A DNA stretch of 64,000 nucleotides, taken from positions 514,971-578,970 of the forward strand of contig NW_003314318.1 in NCBI RefSeq assembly GCF_000143415.4, given 5' to 3'. A program made the translations under genes and the position numbers. Below, in pieces: positions 22,107 through 33,575 of the stretch. The notes under the pieces were generated by a model that ran no database searches, was not told the origin of the DNA, and was given only the letters and a program-made list of their open reading frames with translations. Each line of letters opens with the position of its first letter. The first letter of the stretch is position 1. This stretch comes from Selaginella moellendorffii. Lineage: Eukaryota; Streptophyta; Lycopodiopsida; Selaginellales; Selaginellaceae.

Positions 22107-24257
22107 TTACGAGCCGTTCTCCGAGAAAAAAAATTGGTCCGCGACGCACAACAATCTCGCGACCTGTAAAACGCTCAATTCTACCACTCTAGATCTTGGC
22201 AATACCTCCTCTGGTAGCGGCGGCAAGCATCGAGGATAATACTCGCTCTTTCCTACGTACAGTCGGTGCAAAGAGTAGCAAGCGCGAGCAAACACGAATC
22301 TAGCAGGCGAGACGGCGATTCTCAGCTAAGATAGAAAACTCGAAGTGACAAACTTACCGGAAAAGGAGCTGACGAAGGAATGGATCACCCAAGACACGTC
22401 CCCAGGCAACGTTGAGGCTACCGGAAGAAGCCAGCAAGTTTCCCAATTCCAGTAGTGTGCTCGACACCATCTTTTCGGCCTGCTCGTAACTTCCCTGGAA
22501 AAGAAGAGGGAAAACGTAAGGAAGGAAAAATGTTGACACCATTTTCAATCTTCCATACCTGCTGGAGCTCAGTGACACGCACATTTGTCATTTGGCAAAG
22601 AGCTTGCAAAGGCGCAGTGAGGAAAAAGGTGAAGGTGCTGCCTGTACCTGGGTGCTTTGCCGTGTATGGCTTTGCGGTTGGCGAAAGAAGTAACACCACT
22701 GGCTCGCCTCTTTCGTCACCGCACAAGGACTGCAAAGAGTGACAAACCAGAGTAATGTTGTTTCCAAAAAGCATAAGCGAGGTACCTCAAATATGTTGCT
22801 AGCGTCACTGTCGACGACGATAAAAAGCGGCCTCCTTGTAAATGGAAGCAAGTCGCCTGGATAGACGTTGCTTCCTCGTCGTCCAAGCGATAAGCCAGTC
22901 GATCCATCAACTCGTCGCCTAGGACTGCCGGCAGAAACAGGAGTCTCTTCTAAAAGAGCGTCCGAGCGATCGGGGGATGAGTCTGTGCTTGAAGCCTCCT
23001 TTGAAAATTGATTAGAAACACCGCTCCTGTCATGGGAACCAGGACGGGATCTTCCTGAAAAGCAATCGAAGCACGAATTGATGTGTCACACAAGAAAATT
23101 TCGAGTACCTGCAGCTGACAGATACAGCAATACTGCAGAGTCCGGAGGCACTTCCTCACAAGCAGTAGCTAAAACCTGCAAGAAAAACCATAAGCAAGAA
23201 ACGCACGCACGAAAGAAATCACTTCTTACCATAAGCAGCTGGTGAATGTTGGGACGATATAGAATGTATTTGTGAGGGTTGGCAGGAAGAGTCGGATCAG
23301 CTATATCCTGAGCAAGCAACCCTCCAGCATTTGAATCCGTCGCGGACTTCATGCGATAGAAAGACCCGCTAGGCTCCCATTCCAAACATTGAAGCATTCT
23401 AAAGTTGTCCAGTGTCAGCTCGCTAAACTTCACCTGGCACCAGAAAGCATTAAAGTTACCACCATTCCGCCGCAGCAAAAGGAGTCAAACCATGTACCTC
23501 ATTATGGAAATAGCTCACGAGAACAGCATTCTTGAGCCTCAGAGCTTTGTGTCCCTCCAACTTGGAGACACTAGGAAAGGAGGAAACTTGACCATCGAGA
23601 GCCGAGATGTATCGAATAGGCCTGCTCAGCTCAGCCAAGGAATCGGCCTTTAGAAAACGGACAATCTCCTGCGTGACGGTTTTCCATTCCTTGACATCAC
23701 TATTCTGTAAGGAACAGCGAAAAGTAAGTAGAAAAATAAGGAACTTTTCAGGTATTTTTCCCCATGATCGATACCTGGAAAGAGCTCGAGTAGTCCTCGA
23801 CGAGGATATGGAGTTGCCTGACAAGGCGATTCACCATATCCCACCTGTTAAGTAGCAAACATATGACAATGAATCGAGCGAAGTATCTGAGCTGCTTATT
23901 CGCGAGCGTTATATCCTTGCCTGGTTCCTTGAAATACTCACGGCTGAGAATGGCCTCGTAGAAGATGTAAGACTCTTTCACGAAAGTAGCATCGCTCGTG
24001 CGGAGATAGTAGATGTAGTAGAGCTGCCCGATCCGAGAGGCAATCTCGCCAATCTCCCAGCGCTTGAGCCCTGCCTCGACGAGCTTCTGGCGATTATCCT
24101 GCTGGAATTTCCACAGCTTGGTGTACACCTGGAATGCCTTGCGGAAGTAGAAATCCCACTTGTTCTGGCCGTAGGGAGGGAAATCTCGCAGCCGCGAGAA
24201 CTTGTTGTAGGCCTTGTCGACGAGCGCGCGGTACTCCTCACACACGGACAGCGCCAT
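22107..24257 (-). CDS. SCAI: SCAI homologue (suppressor of cancer cell invasion family, DUF3550/UPF0682)
   Basis: Eight exons (24257-23775, 23704-23498, 23433-23230, 23175-23109, 23054-22786, 22729-22559, 22494-22358, 22299-22107) give 576 aa, near the usual family length. Conserved stretches include PPYGQNKWDFYFRKAFQVYT near the N-terminus, KALRLKNAVLVSYFHNEVKF and DNFRMLQCLEWEPSG in the centre, DLLPFTRRPLFIVVDSDASN, and YYPRCLPPLPEEVLP near the end. In animals SCAI is a nuclear cofactor that restrains MRTF/SRF transcription and takes part in DNA double-strand break repair; the plant role is not established. A Ser/Arg-rich, poorly conserved segment (about residues 190-240 of the second half, exon 5) looks disordered. 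The first exon alone encodes 161 codons. The neighbour at 24543 is divergent, with 285 bp shared upstream sequence. Confidence 0.92.
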
Positions 24258-24542
24258 GAATGGAATCGATTCCGCCGAGCAGTAGCAGCAGCCGGCGCAG
24301 CGAAATCACGATCCATACCTCACTGCTGATGATGTTTCCGTGGCGCCGTCGCTGGCGATCGCTCTGGTGGCGTTGTCGGCGGCACCTAGGTCGCGCGCCT
24401 TCATCGTCACCGCCAAAAACAAAATGCTCGCTTCTCCTCTCTGGAAAACAAAAACCCCAACCTCCGCCAAATAAATTCTTTGACCTTGGGTAACTTTCAA
24501 GGTAAAAGATAAAAACCCTTGCTTGAAGTTTTAGGGTTTATC
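24258..24542. promoter_or_regulatory. Shared upstream region of SCAI and the small plus-strand gene
   Basis: Only 285 bp separate the two divergent start codons. A TTAGGGTTTA telobox lies at 24531-24540, ending 2 bp before the plus-strand ATG. No TATA-like element was identified with confidence. Confidence 0.45.
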
Positions 24543-24816
24543 ATGTCAGCGCGAAAGACAATGGAGTATTTCGTGGCGGCAGTGGTCTCGCAATTGAGGT
24601 ATAAGTTTTGGGTAGCGATGATGTTCTTCCATGGATTGATGAAAGATCTTTTATTTTTCCAGACAACGCGAAGGCGAGCTCCAAGGAGTGATGGATGTGC
24701 TCAAGCCCGGGCCTCTGGGAATCAAAGAACTCCAATTTTCCGAGGCCGAAGTGATCAAAGCCCGGGCAGCCGTGAAGAGAGCTCGAGAGAACTGGGTAAA
24801 ATCCTCGCAGCTATAG
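24543..24816 (+). CDS. Small conserved plant protein of unknown function (69 aa)
   Basis: Two exons (24543-24598 and 24663-24816) join in phase. The N-terminal half is a short amphipathic segment (MEYFVAAVVSQLRQREGELQ); the C-terminal half is mostly helical and charged (VIKARAAVKRARENWVKSS). The core DVLKPGPLGIKELQFSEAE looks like a conserved plant motif, but I cannot name the family or give a function. The intron has a good GT-AG pair and the telobox sits at the start codon as in neighbouring genes, which supports a real gene. It is convergent with the next gene, 82 bp apart. Confidence 0.65.
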
Positions 24817-24897
24817 GAAGAACTCGAGAAATCCTCGTAGACAAAATTTGATGAAAAGAAGAAAGAAAGAAAAGAAAACTCACTCGCAAGAACTTGT

Positions 24898-26193
24898 CTA
24901 GCTGATCTCCAGGTACTCGATTATGTGCTCCGAGCTTTGAACTCCCAGCTTCTCGCCGGGAAGCGCTGTTCGCGAGATCAAATGCTGGAGCACACCCTCC
25001 ATGCTTCGCATTTTTCCACCCACGGCCAGTAGTGAGCTCACCAGACCCGCCGTCTCTCCCAGATCTTCGCTCAAGTCGCGTGCTATCACCAGACTCGCGT
25101 ATCGGATCTCTAGAATCGTCGAGATCCAGCGGATGATTGTTTGCAGCGACGGTACCAAGCTTTGATCCATCTCCCGAGCGTGGATCATCTTCGAGGAGAA
25201 AACCTCCAGCCACTTGTTGAGGTAACGAAGAAGTATCGAAACTTGAGAGGTGTCCAGCTCTTCCGAGACTATGGCGGTTAGAACAGCTTCATCGTGGTCG
25301 GCGCTGAGAAAGATGTGGAGGCACAGCTCGGACGCTGTGAATCTGTCGAAAGCAACAGCCAGGTTGACGCAAGCTGCCACATTGAGCGCCAGTTCTTCCC
25401 TTTTACGAGCTAGGAACTCCTCGGTTTGGTTTCCATCCGCGGAGATCTCCCCTCGAAGCCTCACAGCGTCCTGGATGTGGTTGGAGACGAGTTCATGCCA
25501 AACTTGCCGCTGGAGCTGGAAGAACTTGGCAAACTTCTTGCTGTTGGCGAGAAAGAGTTTCAGGATCTCCAACCACTGGGAAGGACGAATGTCACGGACG
25601 GAAAGAACGCAGAGAAGAACCAGCGGTACGTTGCCATCTTCCACAATCCTGTCGATGATCTCTGGATCCTCGTTGGAAGAAACCAATCCACACTCCAAAA
25701 GCGTCGCAACTGGATCCCAAAACCCGACACTGACAGACCATCGTAGAACAGTGCTCACAAGTCTTCGACTGATTCCCCTGGACTTTTCCTTGAGCAAATT
25801 CCTGAGCTCCTGATCCTGGACTACCCGGTCGTTCACTAGGCCGGAGAATAGAAGACCGCCGTCACTGCTGCTACTGCTACTGCTGCCAAAATGTCTAAGA
25901 TTCTGAAGATGATGTTTGAGCAGCTCTAAAACTTTAGACTTGGAGGCTTTCGGAATGCTTGCCACGAGCGCCTCCTCATTACTCACCTTGGAAGCCAAAG
26001 CGCCGGACAACACCGCGATCTTGCGCAACGACACATCTCCGATCTCCTGTGATTCGGCCCCACCATGGCTCGCATTCCACAGCGGCAGGAGCAGGAACGA
26101 TTGCTCGCCAGCGCTGGCAGCAGCCCCGCGATCCAGCGATCCCAACACGATTTCCAAAGAGGTGGGCACCGCGGGAGGAGGAGCGGCGGCCAT
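24898..26193 (-). CDS. Intronless conserved protein of unknown function, possibly nucleolar (NOL11-like)
   Basis: A single open frame of 431 aa starts at the ATG at 26193. An Ala/Pro-rich N-terminus leads into a long mostly helical, Leu-rich protein. Recognisable-looking stretches are VLLCVLSVRDIRPSQWLEI, SQVSILLRYLNKWLEVFSSK and SLQTIIRWISTILEIRYASL near the C-terminus. The last of these recalls the C-terminal region of NOL11/Utp8-type factors of the small-subunit processome; this is a weak resemblance. A double telobox (CCCTAAAACCTAAACCCTAA, 26212-26231) just upstream is typical of plant ribosome-biogenesis and growth genes, which fits but does not prove that role. A Ser run (HFGSSSSSSSDGG) is near residue 110. 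Confidence 0.6.
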   Translation of the reverse strand: MAAAPPPAVPTSLEIVLGSLDRGAAASAGEQSFLLLPLWNASHGGAESQEIGDVSLRKIAVLSGALASKVSNEEALVASIPKASKSKVLELLKHHLQNLRHFGSSSSSSSDGGLLFSGLVNDRVVQDQELRNLLKEKSRGISRRLVSTVLRWSVSVGFWDPVATLLECGLVSSNEDPEIIDRIVEDGNVPLVLLCVLSVRDIRPSQWLEILKLFLANSKKFAKFFQLQRQVWHELVSNHIQDAVRLRGEISADGNQTEEFLARKREELALNVAACVNLAVAFDRFTASELCLHIFLSADHDEAVLTAIVSEELDTSQVSILLRYLNKWLEVFSSKMIHAREMDQSLVPSLQTIIRWISTILEIRYASLVIARDLSEDLGETAGLVSSLLAVGGKMRSMEGVLQHLISRTALPGEKLGVQSSEHIIEYLEIS

Positions 26194-26433
26194 AGGCACG
26201 GGGACTAAGAGCCCTAAAACCTAAACCCTAATGCCGCGAACTAGCCGTTTTGGAAACCCTAAATGTTTGAATTCTAAAAGACAGAATATACCAGAGACGA
26301 AGGTGGAAATTTTTTGCCGCGAAACATGGAAGTAGCCGTTTTGAAAGCCCTAGAGTTCTTTCATACAACGAATAGGAATGCTACATGCTTTTCTTCTAAG
26401 AAAAGAAAGCTTCTTCTTCTTCCTTCTTTTTCT

Positions 26434-27195
26434 TCAAATCGTGGAGCCAGTTGTAGGGCCGCCCTTCTGTTCCACGCCCTGTGCCATGCCGCCATAGCCA
26501 GGCTCCTTGATCCTCGGCCCCATCCTCGCCAGCATGCCAGAATGGAGCGACAAAATGTAGAGGAGTTGCATTCCTGCCAGGATGATCGAGAACGCTTCGA
26601 GTGCTTTCTGCCAAAGAGAAAGATTCCTCAATCCATCAATCGAAAGCACGGAATTCAAGGCCTTACCAGGCGCCTGTTGCGGTATCCACCGCGGAGCTGG
26701 ATTTCCTTGCAAGCGAAACTGGGAAAAGAGATCAATTCCGTCAAGAAACCCCGAGAAATCTCCCAAGACCAAGGCTCGATTCTTACCCGAATGCCAGGAG
26801 AGTGAAGAGCCAGGCAATCAAGGCGGAGGAAATCGCCGCGGCGAGGCTCTCGCTGCGCCACAAGCTGACATGAATAGCGCCGGCGAGTATCGATGCCAGG
26901 CCAAGAACGCCCGCGCCGAGGATGAAGAGGAGGAAGAAGGGCGTCGCCGCGTTCCCTGAGAGAGAAAGATCTCGGGGGTGAGCGATTGACAAGAATGAAA
27001 GAAAGATTTGGCAGCCTTACCGACGGGGAACCTTGTGAGCGTTGTCACTGCGCCAGTCTGATTGACGATGTTCGCCTGGCTATAGTCGATCGCCTTGTTC
27101 ATCGCCCAGCCCGCCAAGCCTAGCACCACCATGTACATACAGAAGTTGAGGAAGAGGAGGAATGCCGCAACCGATCGTCCCGGTCCAAACGCCAT
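26434..27195 (-). CDS. AWPM-19-like (PM19) plasma membrane protein
   Basis: Four exons (27195-27021, 26955-26787, 26718-26667, 26607-26434) give 189 aa, the usual family length. Four hydrophobic segments are visible: SVAAFLLFLNFCMYMVVLGL, TPFFLLFILGAGVLGLASI, ISSALIAWLFTLLAFGFA and AFSIILAGMQLLYIL. The N-terminal LNFCMYMVVLGLAGWAMN motif and the acidic/Asn loop after it are diagnostic of AWPM-19. In seed plants and mosses these plasma membrane proteins are ABA-, cold- and desiccation-induced and linked to freezing tolerance and ABA transport. The Gly-rich C-terminus (GGPTTGSTI) is cytosolic by prediction. ABRE-type CACGTG elements lie about 300 bp upstream, consistent with ABA control. Confidence 0.95.
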
Positions 27196-27498
27196 CTCGA
27201 TTCGATTCTTCTTTGATCGATCGAAAGAGAAGCCTTGGTCGAGAGATGTCCTCGCTCCAAGGAAAAACCACCCTCGTTTTCTAGCTGTTGAGGAGGAGGA
27301 GCCGCCGCGAGGAACTAAAAACCAACGCCCCTTGGAGATGCTATAATGGAGAAGAGTCCACCACTCGAGTTTGGATTTATAGAAGAAATGGAGGCTGGAG
27401 AGATGGATGGCTGGATAGATGGATGCGTGGAGCGATGGATGCGCATCATGGGCCGCCTTTAAGAGCTTCTCTAGGTATGCATGGCGATGGGAGCGTAA

Positions 27499-27522
27499 CA
27501 CGTGCGCAGCGCGCTCCACGTG
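27499..27522. promoter_or_regulatory. Two ABRE/G-box elements upstream of the AWPM-19 gene
   Basis: CACGTG occurs at 27499-27504 and 27517-27522; the second continues as CACGTGGC, a perfect ABA-response element core. They are 304-327 bp upstream of the AWPM-19 start codon and also about 320 bp upstream of the divergent importin start. Two closely spaced ABREs are the arrangement usually needed for ABA responsiveness. Assignment to AWPM-19 rests on the known ABA regulation of that family. Confidence 0.6.
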
Positions 27523-27581
27523 GCACCATACACCTGTCCCGCCCAGATTTGTAAAGAGAATATGCGCACCCTCCCCTGTTT

Positions 27582-27824
27582 TTAGGGTTAGGGTAAGCAG
27601 GATTAGATTCTCCGTACGGTTCTTTGTGGCTAGGGCACGAAACGCCGCGACAATGGCTCTCTTTTAGGGTTTTCTGGCAGGGGTAAACCCTGGAGTGGAT
27701 GCGCGCTTGCGGCGGATGGATCCGCCACGGTGATCCTCGCATTCCTGCTGCTGCATTGTCACGGTAAATTGCGGGCGCGTGATTCTTCCTCGTCTTGTGT
27801 GGCGGATTGGATCGCTAGGGTTTT
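27582..27824 (+). promoter_or_regulatory. Cluster of telobox-like motifs in the importin 5' leader
   Basis: TTAGGGTTAGGG at about 27582-27593, TTAGGGTTTT at about 27664-27673 and TAGGGTTTT at about 27816-27824 precede the importin start codon at 27836. TTAGGGTTT/AAACCCTAA teloboxes are common in promoters and 5' UTRs of plant translation and growth genes. Short and common, so functional assignment is tentative. Confidence 0.45.
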
Positions 27825-27835
27825 CGATCCAGGCG

Positions 27836-30800
27836 ATGGAGGCGGAGGTCGCAGCTGTGCTGGGGATGGAGATGGCGCCATTCGAGGCGCTCGTCGCCCA
27901 GCTGATGAGCCCCACGAACGACCAGCGCGGCCACGCCGAGCAGCTTTTCAACGCTTGCAAGGCGCAGCACCCGGACACGCTGGTGCTCAAGCTCGTTCAC
28001 ACTCTACAGTCCGGGCATGTCGAGACGCGCGCTATGTCCGCTATCCTCTTGCGGAAGCTCATCACCAAGGACGAGGTCTCGCTCTGGTCGCTGCTCAATC
28101 CCAACACCCACGCCACGCTCAAGACCCAGCTCCTGGTGTGCGTCCAGAGGGAAGAGACCAAGAGCACCCTCAAGAAGCTGTGTGACACTGTGGCGGAGCT
28201 AGCGGCCAGTTTGATCGAGGATGGGAGCTGGCCAGAGCTCCTTCCATTCATGTTCCAGTGCGTGAGCTCCGACGTTCCCAGGCTCCAGGAGAGCGCGCTG
28301 CTCATGTTTGCCCAGCTCGCGCAGTACATGGGACCTCACCTCCGCTCACACTTGCCGACTTTGCACGCGGTCTTCCAGCAGTGCCTGTCGTCCAACACCT
28401 CGAGCGACGTGCGCATTGCGGCACTCCGCGCGACCGCCAGCTTCGTGCAAACGCTGGAATCGGTCCAGGATCGAGAGAGGTTCCAGAACTTGCTACCCGG
28501 AATGATGCAGACGCTGTCTCTGGCTCTAAACAACAACGAGGAGGCCACAGCGCAGGAGGCTCTTGAGATGTTTATCGAGGTTGCCGGGTCGGAGCCAAGG
28601 TTTATGCGACGCCAGCTTGTGGATGTGGTGAGCACCATGATGCAGATCGCTGAGGCTGAGTCGCTCGAGGAGGGTACTCGTCACTTAGCGGTGGAGTTTT
28701 TGATCACTCTCGCTGAGGCCAGGGAGAGGGCGCCGGGGATGATGCGGAAGTTGCCACAAATGATCAGCAGGCTTTTCGCGACACTGGTGAAGATGCTCTT
28801 GGATTTGGAGGACCTTCCGGCGTGGCATGTCGCGGACACGGAAGATGAGGACGTTGGAGAGAGCTCGAATTTTGAAGTTGGTCAGGAATGCTTGGACAGG
28901 TTGGCGATCTCTCTGGGGGGAAACACGATCCTGCCGGTTGCATCGGACATCCTGCCCGTTTACATTTCTGATCCGGACTGGAAGAAGAGGCATGCCGCGT
29001 TGATCACCCTTGCACAGATTGCCGAAGGATGTGCCAAGGTAATATATTTCCTTTTTCCTTTCTTTGGTGCTTTTCAAGACATACTGACTTATGCTTGGTT
29101 ATAGGTGATGATAAAAAATTTAGAGCCGGTTGTGTCCATGATTTTGAATTCGTTTCAAGATCCACATCCCCGAGTTAGATGGGCTGCTATTAATGCGATC
29201 GGACAGCTCTCCACAGATTTAGGACCTGATTTGCAACAGCTCTATCATCAGCGGGTGCTTCCAGCTCTTGTTGGTGCCATGGATGACTACCAAAATCCTC
29301 GGGTTCAGGTAACAATCTTTTCTTTTATATTCTTTTTTATCATTAACAAGTTTGCTCGGTACAGGCTCACGCGGCAGCCGCAATATTGAATTTTAGCGAA
29401 AGCTGTACTTCTGATATTTTGACGCCTTATTTGGAAGGTGTCATCGGTAAATTGTTGATTCTTTTGCAGGTAATTTTCTTTATAACCCTGAGCAAGGTTT
29501 CAACATCGTTGTTTCTATCAGAATGGAAAAAGAATGGTGCAAGAAGGTGCTTTGACAGCACTGGCTTCTGTCGCTGATTCCGCTCAGGTTAATTCATGAT
29601 GACGCTTGCCCTTCGACATCTCACGTTCGATATTTGCAGGTTCAATTCCAAAAGTATTACGATGCAGTCATGCCGTACCTGAAGACTATTCTTATAAATG
29701 CCACAGACAAGCAAAACCGCATGCTTAGAGCGAAGTCTATGGAGTGTATCAGCCTTGTAGGTATGGCCGTCGGCAAAGACAAGTTCAGAGATGATGCGAA
29801 GCAGGTATGTTTCTTATGGAAACGGTTGCTTATATTCTAATGTCTCTACGTTTCCAGGTGATGGAAGTTTTGATGAGCCTCCAGGGTGCGCACTTGGAGG
29901 ATGACGATCCAACCATTAGCTACATGCTGCAGGTTTGTATCTCCTTTCATAGGAACGATGTGGTTTTGTTTTATCTCCTCATTTAATTTCAGGCTTGGGC
30001 CCGGCTATGTAAATGTTTGGGTCAAGAATTTTTACCGTATATGAATGTTGTTATGCCACCCCTTCTGCGCTCTGCGCAACTTAAACCAGACGTGACCATA
30101 ACGGATGCGGACACCGAGGACGAAGGGAACGATACAGATGACGACAGGTATTCTTTGGATTTGCTGCACTACCATAACTTTAATTTTTCCACTATATGCT
30201 AGTGTGGAGACAATCACTATCGGGGACAAGAAAATTGGTATTAGAACAAGCGTTCTGGAAGAAAAGGCAACAGCTTGTAATATGTTGTGTTGTTATGCGG
30301 ACGAACTCAAGGAAGGGTTCTTTCCGTGGATCGAGCAGGTAGGTACGCTATGGCGGATCAACAATGCATTACATGTAATTCCCCGTTTACTTTCAGGTCG
30401 CGCCGATCCTTGTACCCTTATTGAAGTTTTACTTTCATGAAGAAGTTCGAAAAGCCGCTGTTTCAGGTATGTTTCATACTTTAGTTGTACGATAAATTTA
30501 TCATGTATATATGAACAGCTATGCCTGAGCTTCTGAGGTCTGGTAAGCTGGCTGTGGAGAAAGGACAAGCACAAGGGCGGGATCAAACTTATGTGAAGCA
30601 ACTGACGGACTACATAGTACCGCCTCTTATCGAAGCTCTACGCAAGGTTTTCTTCTAGTTTGTAGTTTTTTTCAGATGGTAATGGTCAATTTACAGGAGC
30701 CCGAGACTGAAATAATTTCTAGTATGCTGGACTCCTTGAATGAGTGTATTCAGGTATGCTATTCCAGTTTTATTGAGGAATCGAAATAATTATAGGTGCA

Positions 30801-32227
30801 TATGTTTGCAGCTTGTTGGTCCAATGCTCGATCAAGGGCAAATAAAAGCTATTGTTGAGGAGTTCAAGCAAGTGTTGACAGCGAGCAGCACACGGAAAAG
30901 GGATCGTGCGGAACGAACAAAGACAGAAGATTTTGATGCAGAAGAGCGTGAGTTGCTACACGAAGAAAACGAACAGGAAGACGAAGTTTTTGATCAGGTG
31001 ATTCTGCTATTTATTTCTTTTAACATCTCAACGAGTTTTCATAGATTGGGGAATGTATTGGAACACTCATCAAAACGTTCAAAGCGTCTTTTGTTCCTTT
31101 CTTTGACGAGCTCATGCCTTTCGTGACACCTATGCTGGTAAGACGCCTAGTATATATTCGTCTCGGTTGCTTACCTCTTGTTTTAATGGTTGGAAGTCTA
31201 AAGATCGAACATCTGAAGAACGGAGAATCGCAATTTGTATTTTTGACGACATCGCCGAGCAGTGTGGAGAAGCTGCAATCAAGTATTGCCAGTTTTTACG
31301 ATTAAAATTCTCTTATACGCCTTTTGTGTCTGCAGATACTATGATACGTTCCTGCCGTTCATGCTGGAAGCAGCCAATGACATCAATTGTGATGTCCGAC
31401 AGGTTGGCTAAAACAAGAACTAGAAAGTGCGTTCATTCATTCGCTTGTTTATGTATCACAGGCTGCCGTATACGGCATTGGTGTATGTGCTGAGTTTGGT
31501 GGAGCAAAATTCAAGCCTGTTGTCCGAGGTTACATTACCGGCTTGTTTCTGCGGCTAAACTGTATGTTTATTTACAGAGGCTTTGGAGCGTTTGAATGCT
31601 GTTGTAAGCCATCCCGCTGCGCGGCAACAGGATAACATCATGGCAACCGATAATGCTGTGTCTGCTCTTGGAAAAATATGTCAGTTCCAAAGAGATAGCA
31701 TCGATGCTACACAGGTGTGTGTGTGTGTGTTCTTCTCTGTTATGTACTGATCATCACTTTGTGTGTGTTTCTCATCAGGTCGTCCCTGCTTGGTTGGGCT
31801 GTTTACCACTCAAAGGTGACCTTGTGGAAGCCAAAATTGTCCACGAGCAGCTCTGTAGCATGGTTGAAAGGTAAACAAAGCATCCTTCAGATTTCTGGTT
31901 AGAACTTATTTGCAATGTGTCCAAGCAGCTCGGATCCCCAACTTCTCGGCCCCAACAATCAGTTCCTACCAAAGATCGTCTCCGTTTTTGCAGAGGTAAG
32001 ATTTTTAGAAGGCCTGAGCTTCTTGGAATCATTCTTTCTCCCGGTGAATTCAGGTGCTTAGCTCGGGAGCAGAGCTATCAAACGAACAAACTGCTGCACG
32101 CATGGTGACTTTGCTGAGACAGATGCAACAAAGACTCCCCCCGGCTGCTCTTGCTTCGACATGGTCTGCGTTGCAACCTCAGCAGCAGGCTGCGCTACAG
32201 TCGATTTTGTCACCTCAAACATCGTGA
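27836..32227 (+). CDS. Importin subunit beta-3 (importin-5/KETCH1 type nuclear import receptor)
   Basis: Twenty exons give 1110 aa, the typical length. Exon 1 (27836-29038) encodes 401 codons. The rest are 29105-29308, 29365-29469, 29522-29587, 29640-29804, 29858-29932, 29993-30147, 30203-30338, 30397-30466, 30519-30646, 30697-30753, 30812-30997, 31045-31137, 31197-31282, 31336-31402, 31462-31528, 31578-31714, 31779-31870, 31929-31995 and 32054-32227. HEAT repeats run throughout, for example [20 protein letters not shown] and the C-terminal [12 protein letters not shown]. Acidic loops [10 protein letters not shown] (about 340) and [14 protein letters not shown] (about 640) are as expected for Ran/cargo interplay. 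Importin-5 homologues carry ribosomal proteins and other cargo into the nucleus; Arabidopsis KETCH1 imports HYL1. The acceptor of exon 19 is a tandem AAGCAG, and both choices keep frame. Three telobox copies precede the ATG. Confidence 0.95.
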
Positions 32228-32623
32228 TCGCGCGAGCGGAGATTTGTTTTGGATCATTGCTTTAACATTTTTACAGAGGTTTGAGGGGCAGGAACGGTTT
32301 TCTTCTCTTTTTTTTCTATCTCCTTTTTCTTTTTCTTCTTCCCTGTGAAGGGGGCGTCGAGTTAAGAGTGGTGGTCATATTACTTTTTGTGCGTCTTACA
32401 AATGTGAGAAATAATAAGAAAAAAAAAAGGCTTGTGAGATCAGGGAAGCTTTCATGCTCGTTCCATGTCCTTGAAATTTTGTGTGTGTGTGTGTGTGTGA
32501 CTTTTGTTACAAAGTTGTCTGTGTGGTTTCCGTGTCCACGATGATTTTGTGACTTTCGTGGTTTCGTGTCCTTTGTGACTTGTTAGAAAGTTATCCGATA
32601 GAGAGAGAGAGAGAGAGAGAGCT
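32228..32623. other. Importin 3' region and short-chain dehydrogenase leader with two microsatellites
   Basis: The interval is T-rich and non-coding. A (GT)9 tract lies at about 32480-32499 and a (GA)10 tract at 32601-32620, three bases before the ATG of the next gene, so the GA repeat is in its 5' UTR. GAGA tracts near plant start sites can bind BBR/BPC factors. Confidence 0.6.
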
Positions 32624-33575
32624 ATGGCGAAGCGAGAGAGCAAAGTGGCTGTAGTTACAGGAAGTAACAAGGGGATTGGTTTCGAGATTGTGAGGCAGCT
32701 CGCGAGCAAGGGATTCACGACCGTTCTCACGGCCCGTGACGCAAAGAGAGGAATTGATGCGTTGGAGCGGCTCAAATCGCAAGGCCTGGAAGCCGAATTC
32801 CATCAGCTGGACGTCTCGAGCTCGCAATCCGTGTCCGCTATGGCCGCTTGGCTCCAGCAAAAGTTTGGCGCCATAGATATCCTGGTAAGAAGAGAGTGGT
32901 AAGAGAGGAATTCTTCCAAAGATTGAAAAGCTTGTGTGTTCTTCAAAGGTGAATAATGCGGGGATCAAGTCCAAGGGCTTTGAGAACGAAGTGGAAGGAG
33001 CCCAAGCACTTTTTGAGACGAATTACTATGGTGCCAAGCGGATGGCTCAAGCGGTCCTCCCGATAATCAAGCCTGGAGGCCGGATTATCAACATAAGCTC
33101 CCGCCTCGGCCAGCTTAACAATGACTTTCTTGTAAGTGTTTCTCTTAAATGTATGTGTTGTTTTAGATTTTGTAATGTTTCTTGGCAGCCTCTCAAGAAT
33201 GAGTTTCAAGTGGCAAAGTTCTCTGATGCGGAACATCTCAGCGAGCAAGTGATTGACTTGTGCTTGCAAGAGTTTCGGGGTGCTGTTGAGAGAGGAAAGG
33301 TGGTGGAGGAAGGCTACCCAAACATGGACGCGGATTACTGCATGTCCAAGTTTGCGCTCAACGCCTACACCAGGATTCTCGCACAGAAGCTGCAAAACAA
33401 CAAGATTAGTGTCAACTCGGTGTGCCCAGGATATACAAAAACGGACTTGACTGGCGGTGAAGGCCATTTTACAGCTGAACAAGGGGCAGACACCCCGGTT
33501 TGGCTTGCAACGCTTGAAGCTGAGGATTATCCCTCGGGAAAGTTTTTCGCGGAGCGAAAAGAGATACACTTTTGA
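32624..33575 (+). CDS. Short-chain dehydrogenase/reductase, carbonyl reductase / (+)-neomenthol dehydrogenase type
   Basis: Three exons (32624-32884, 32949-33131, 33189-33575) give 276 aa. The NADP-binding glycine motif TGSNKGIG is at residues 12-19, followed by TARDAKRG, which suits NADPH. NNAG is at about 88-91. The catalytic Ser lies in INISSRLG (about 140) and the Tyr-Lys pair in YCMSKFALNAY (about 197-201). NSVCPGYTKTDLTGG follows. The extra segment between the catalytic Ser and Tyr (KFSDAEHLSEQVIDLCLQEF) is typical of monomeric plant members such as menthone/salutaridine reductase-like enzymes. Substrate cannot be predicted. All catalytic residues are intact. The gene follows importin-5 on the same strand, 396 bp downstream. 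Confidence 0.93.
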
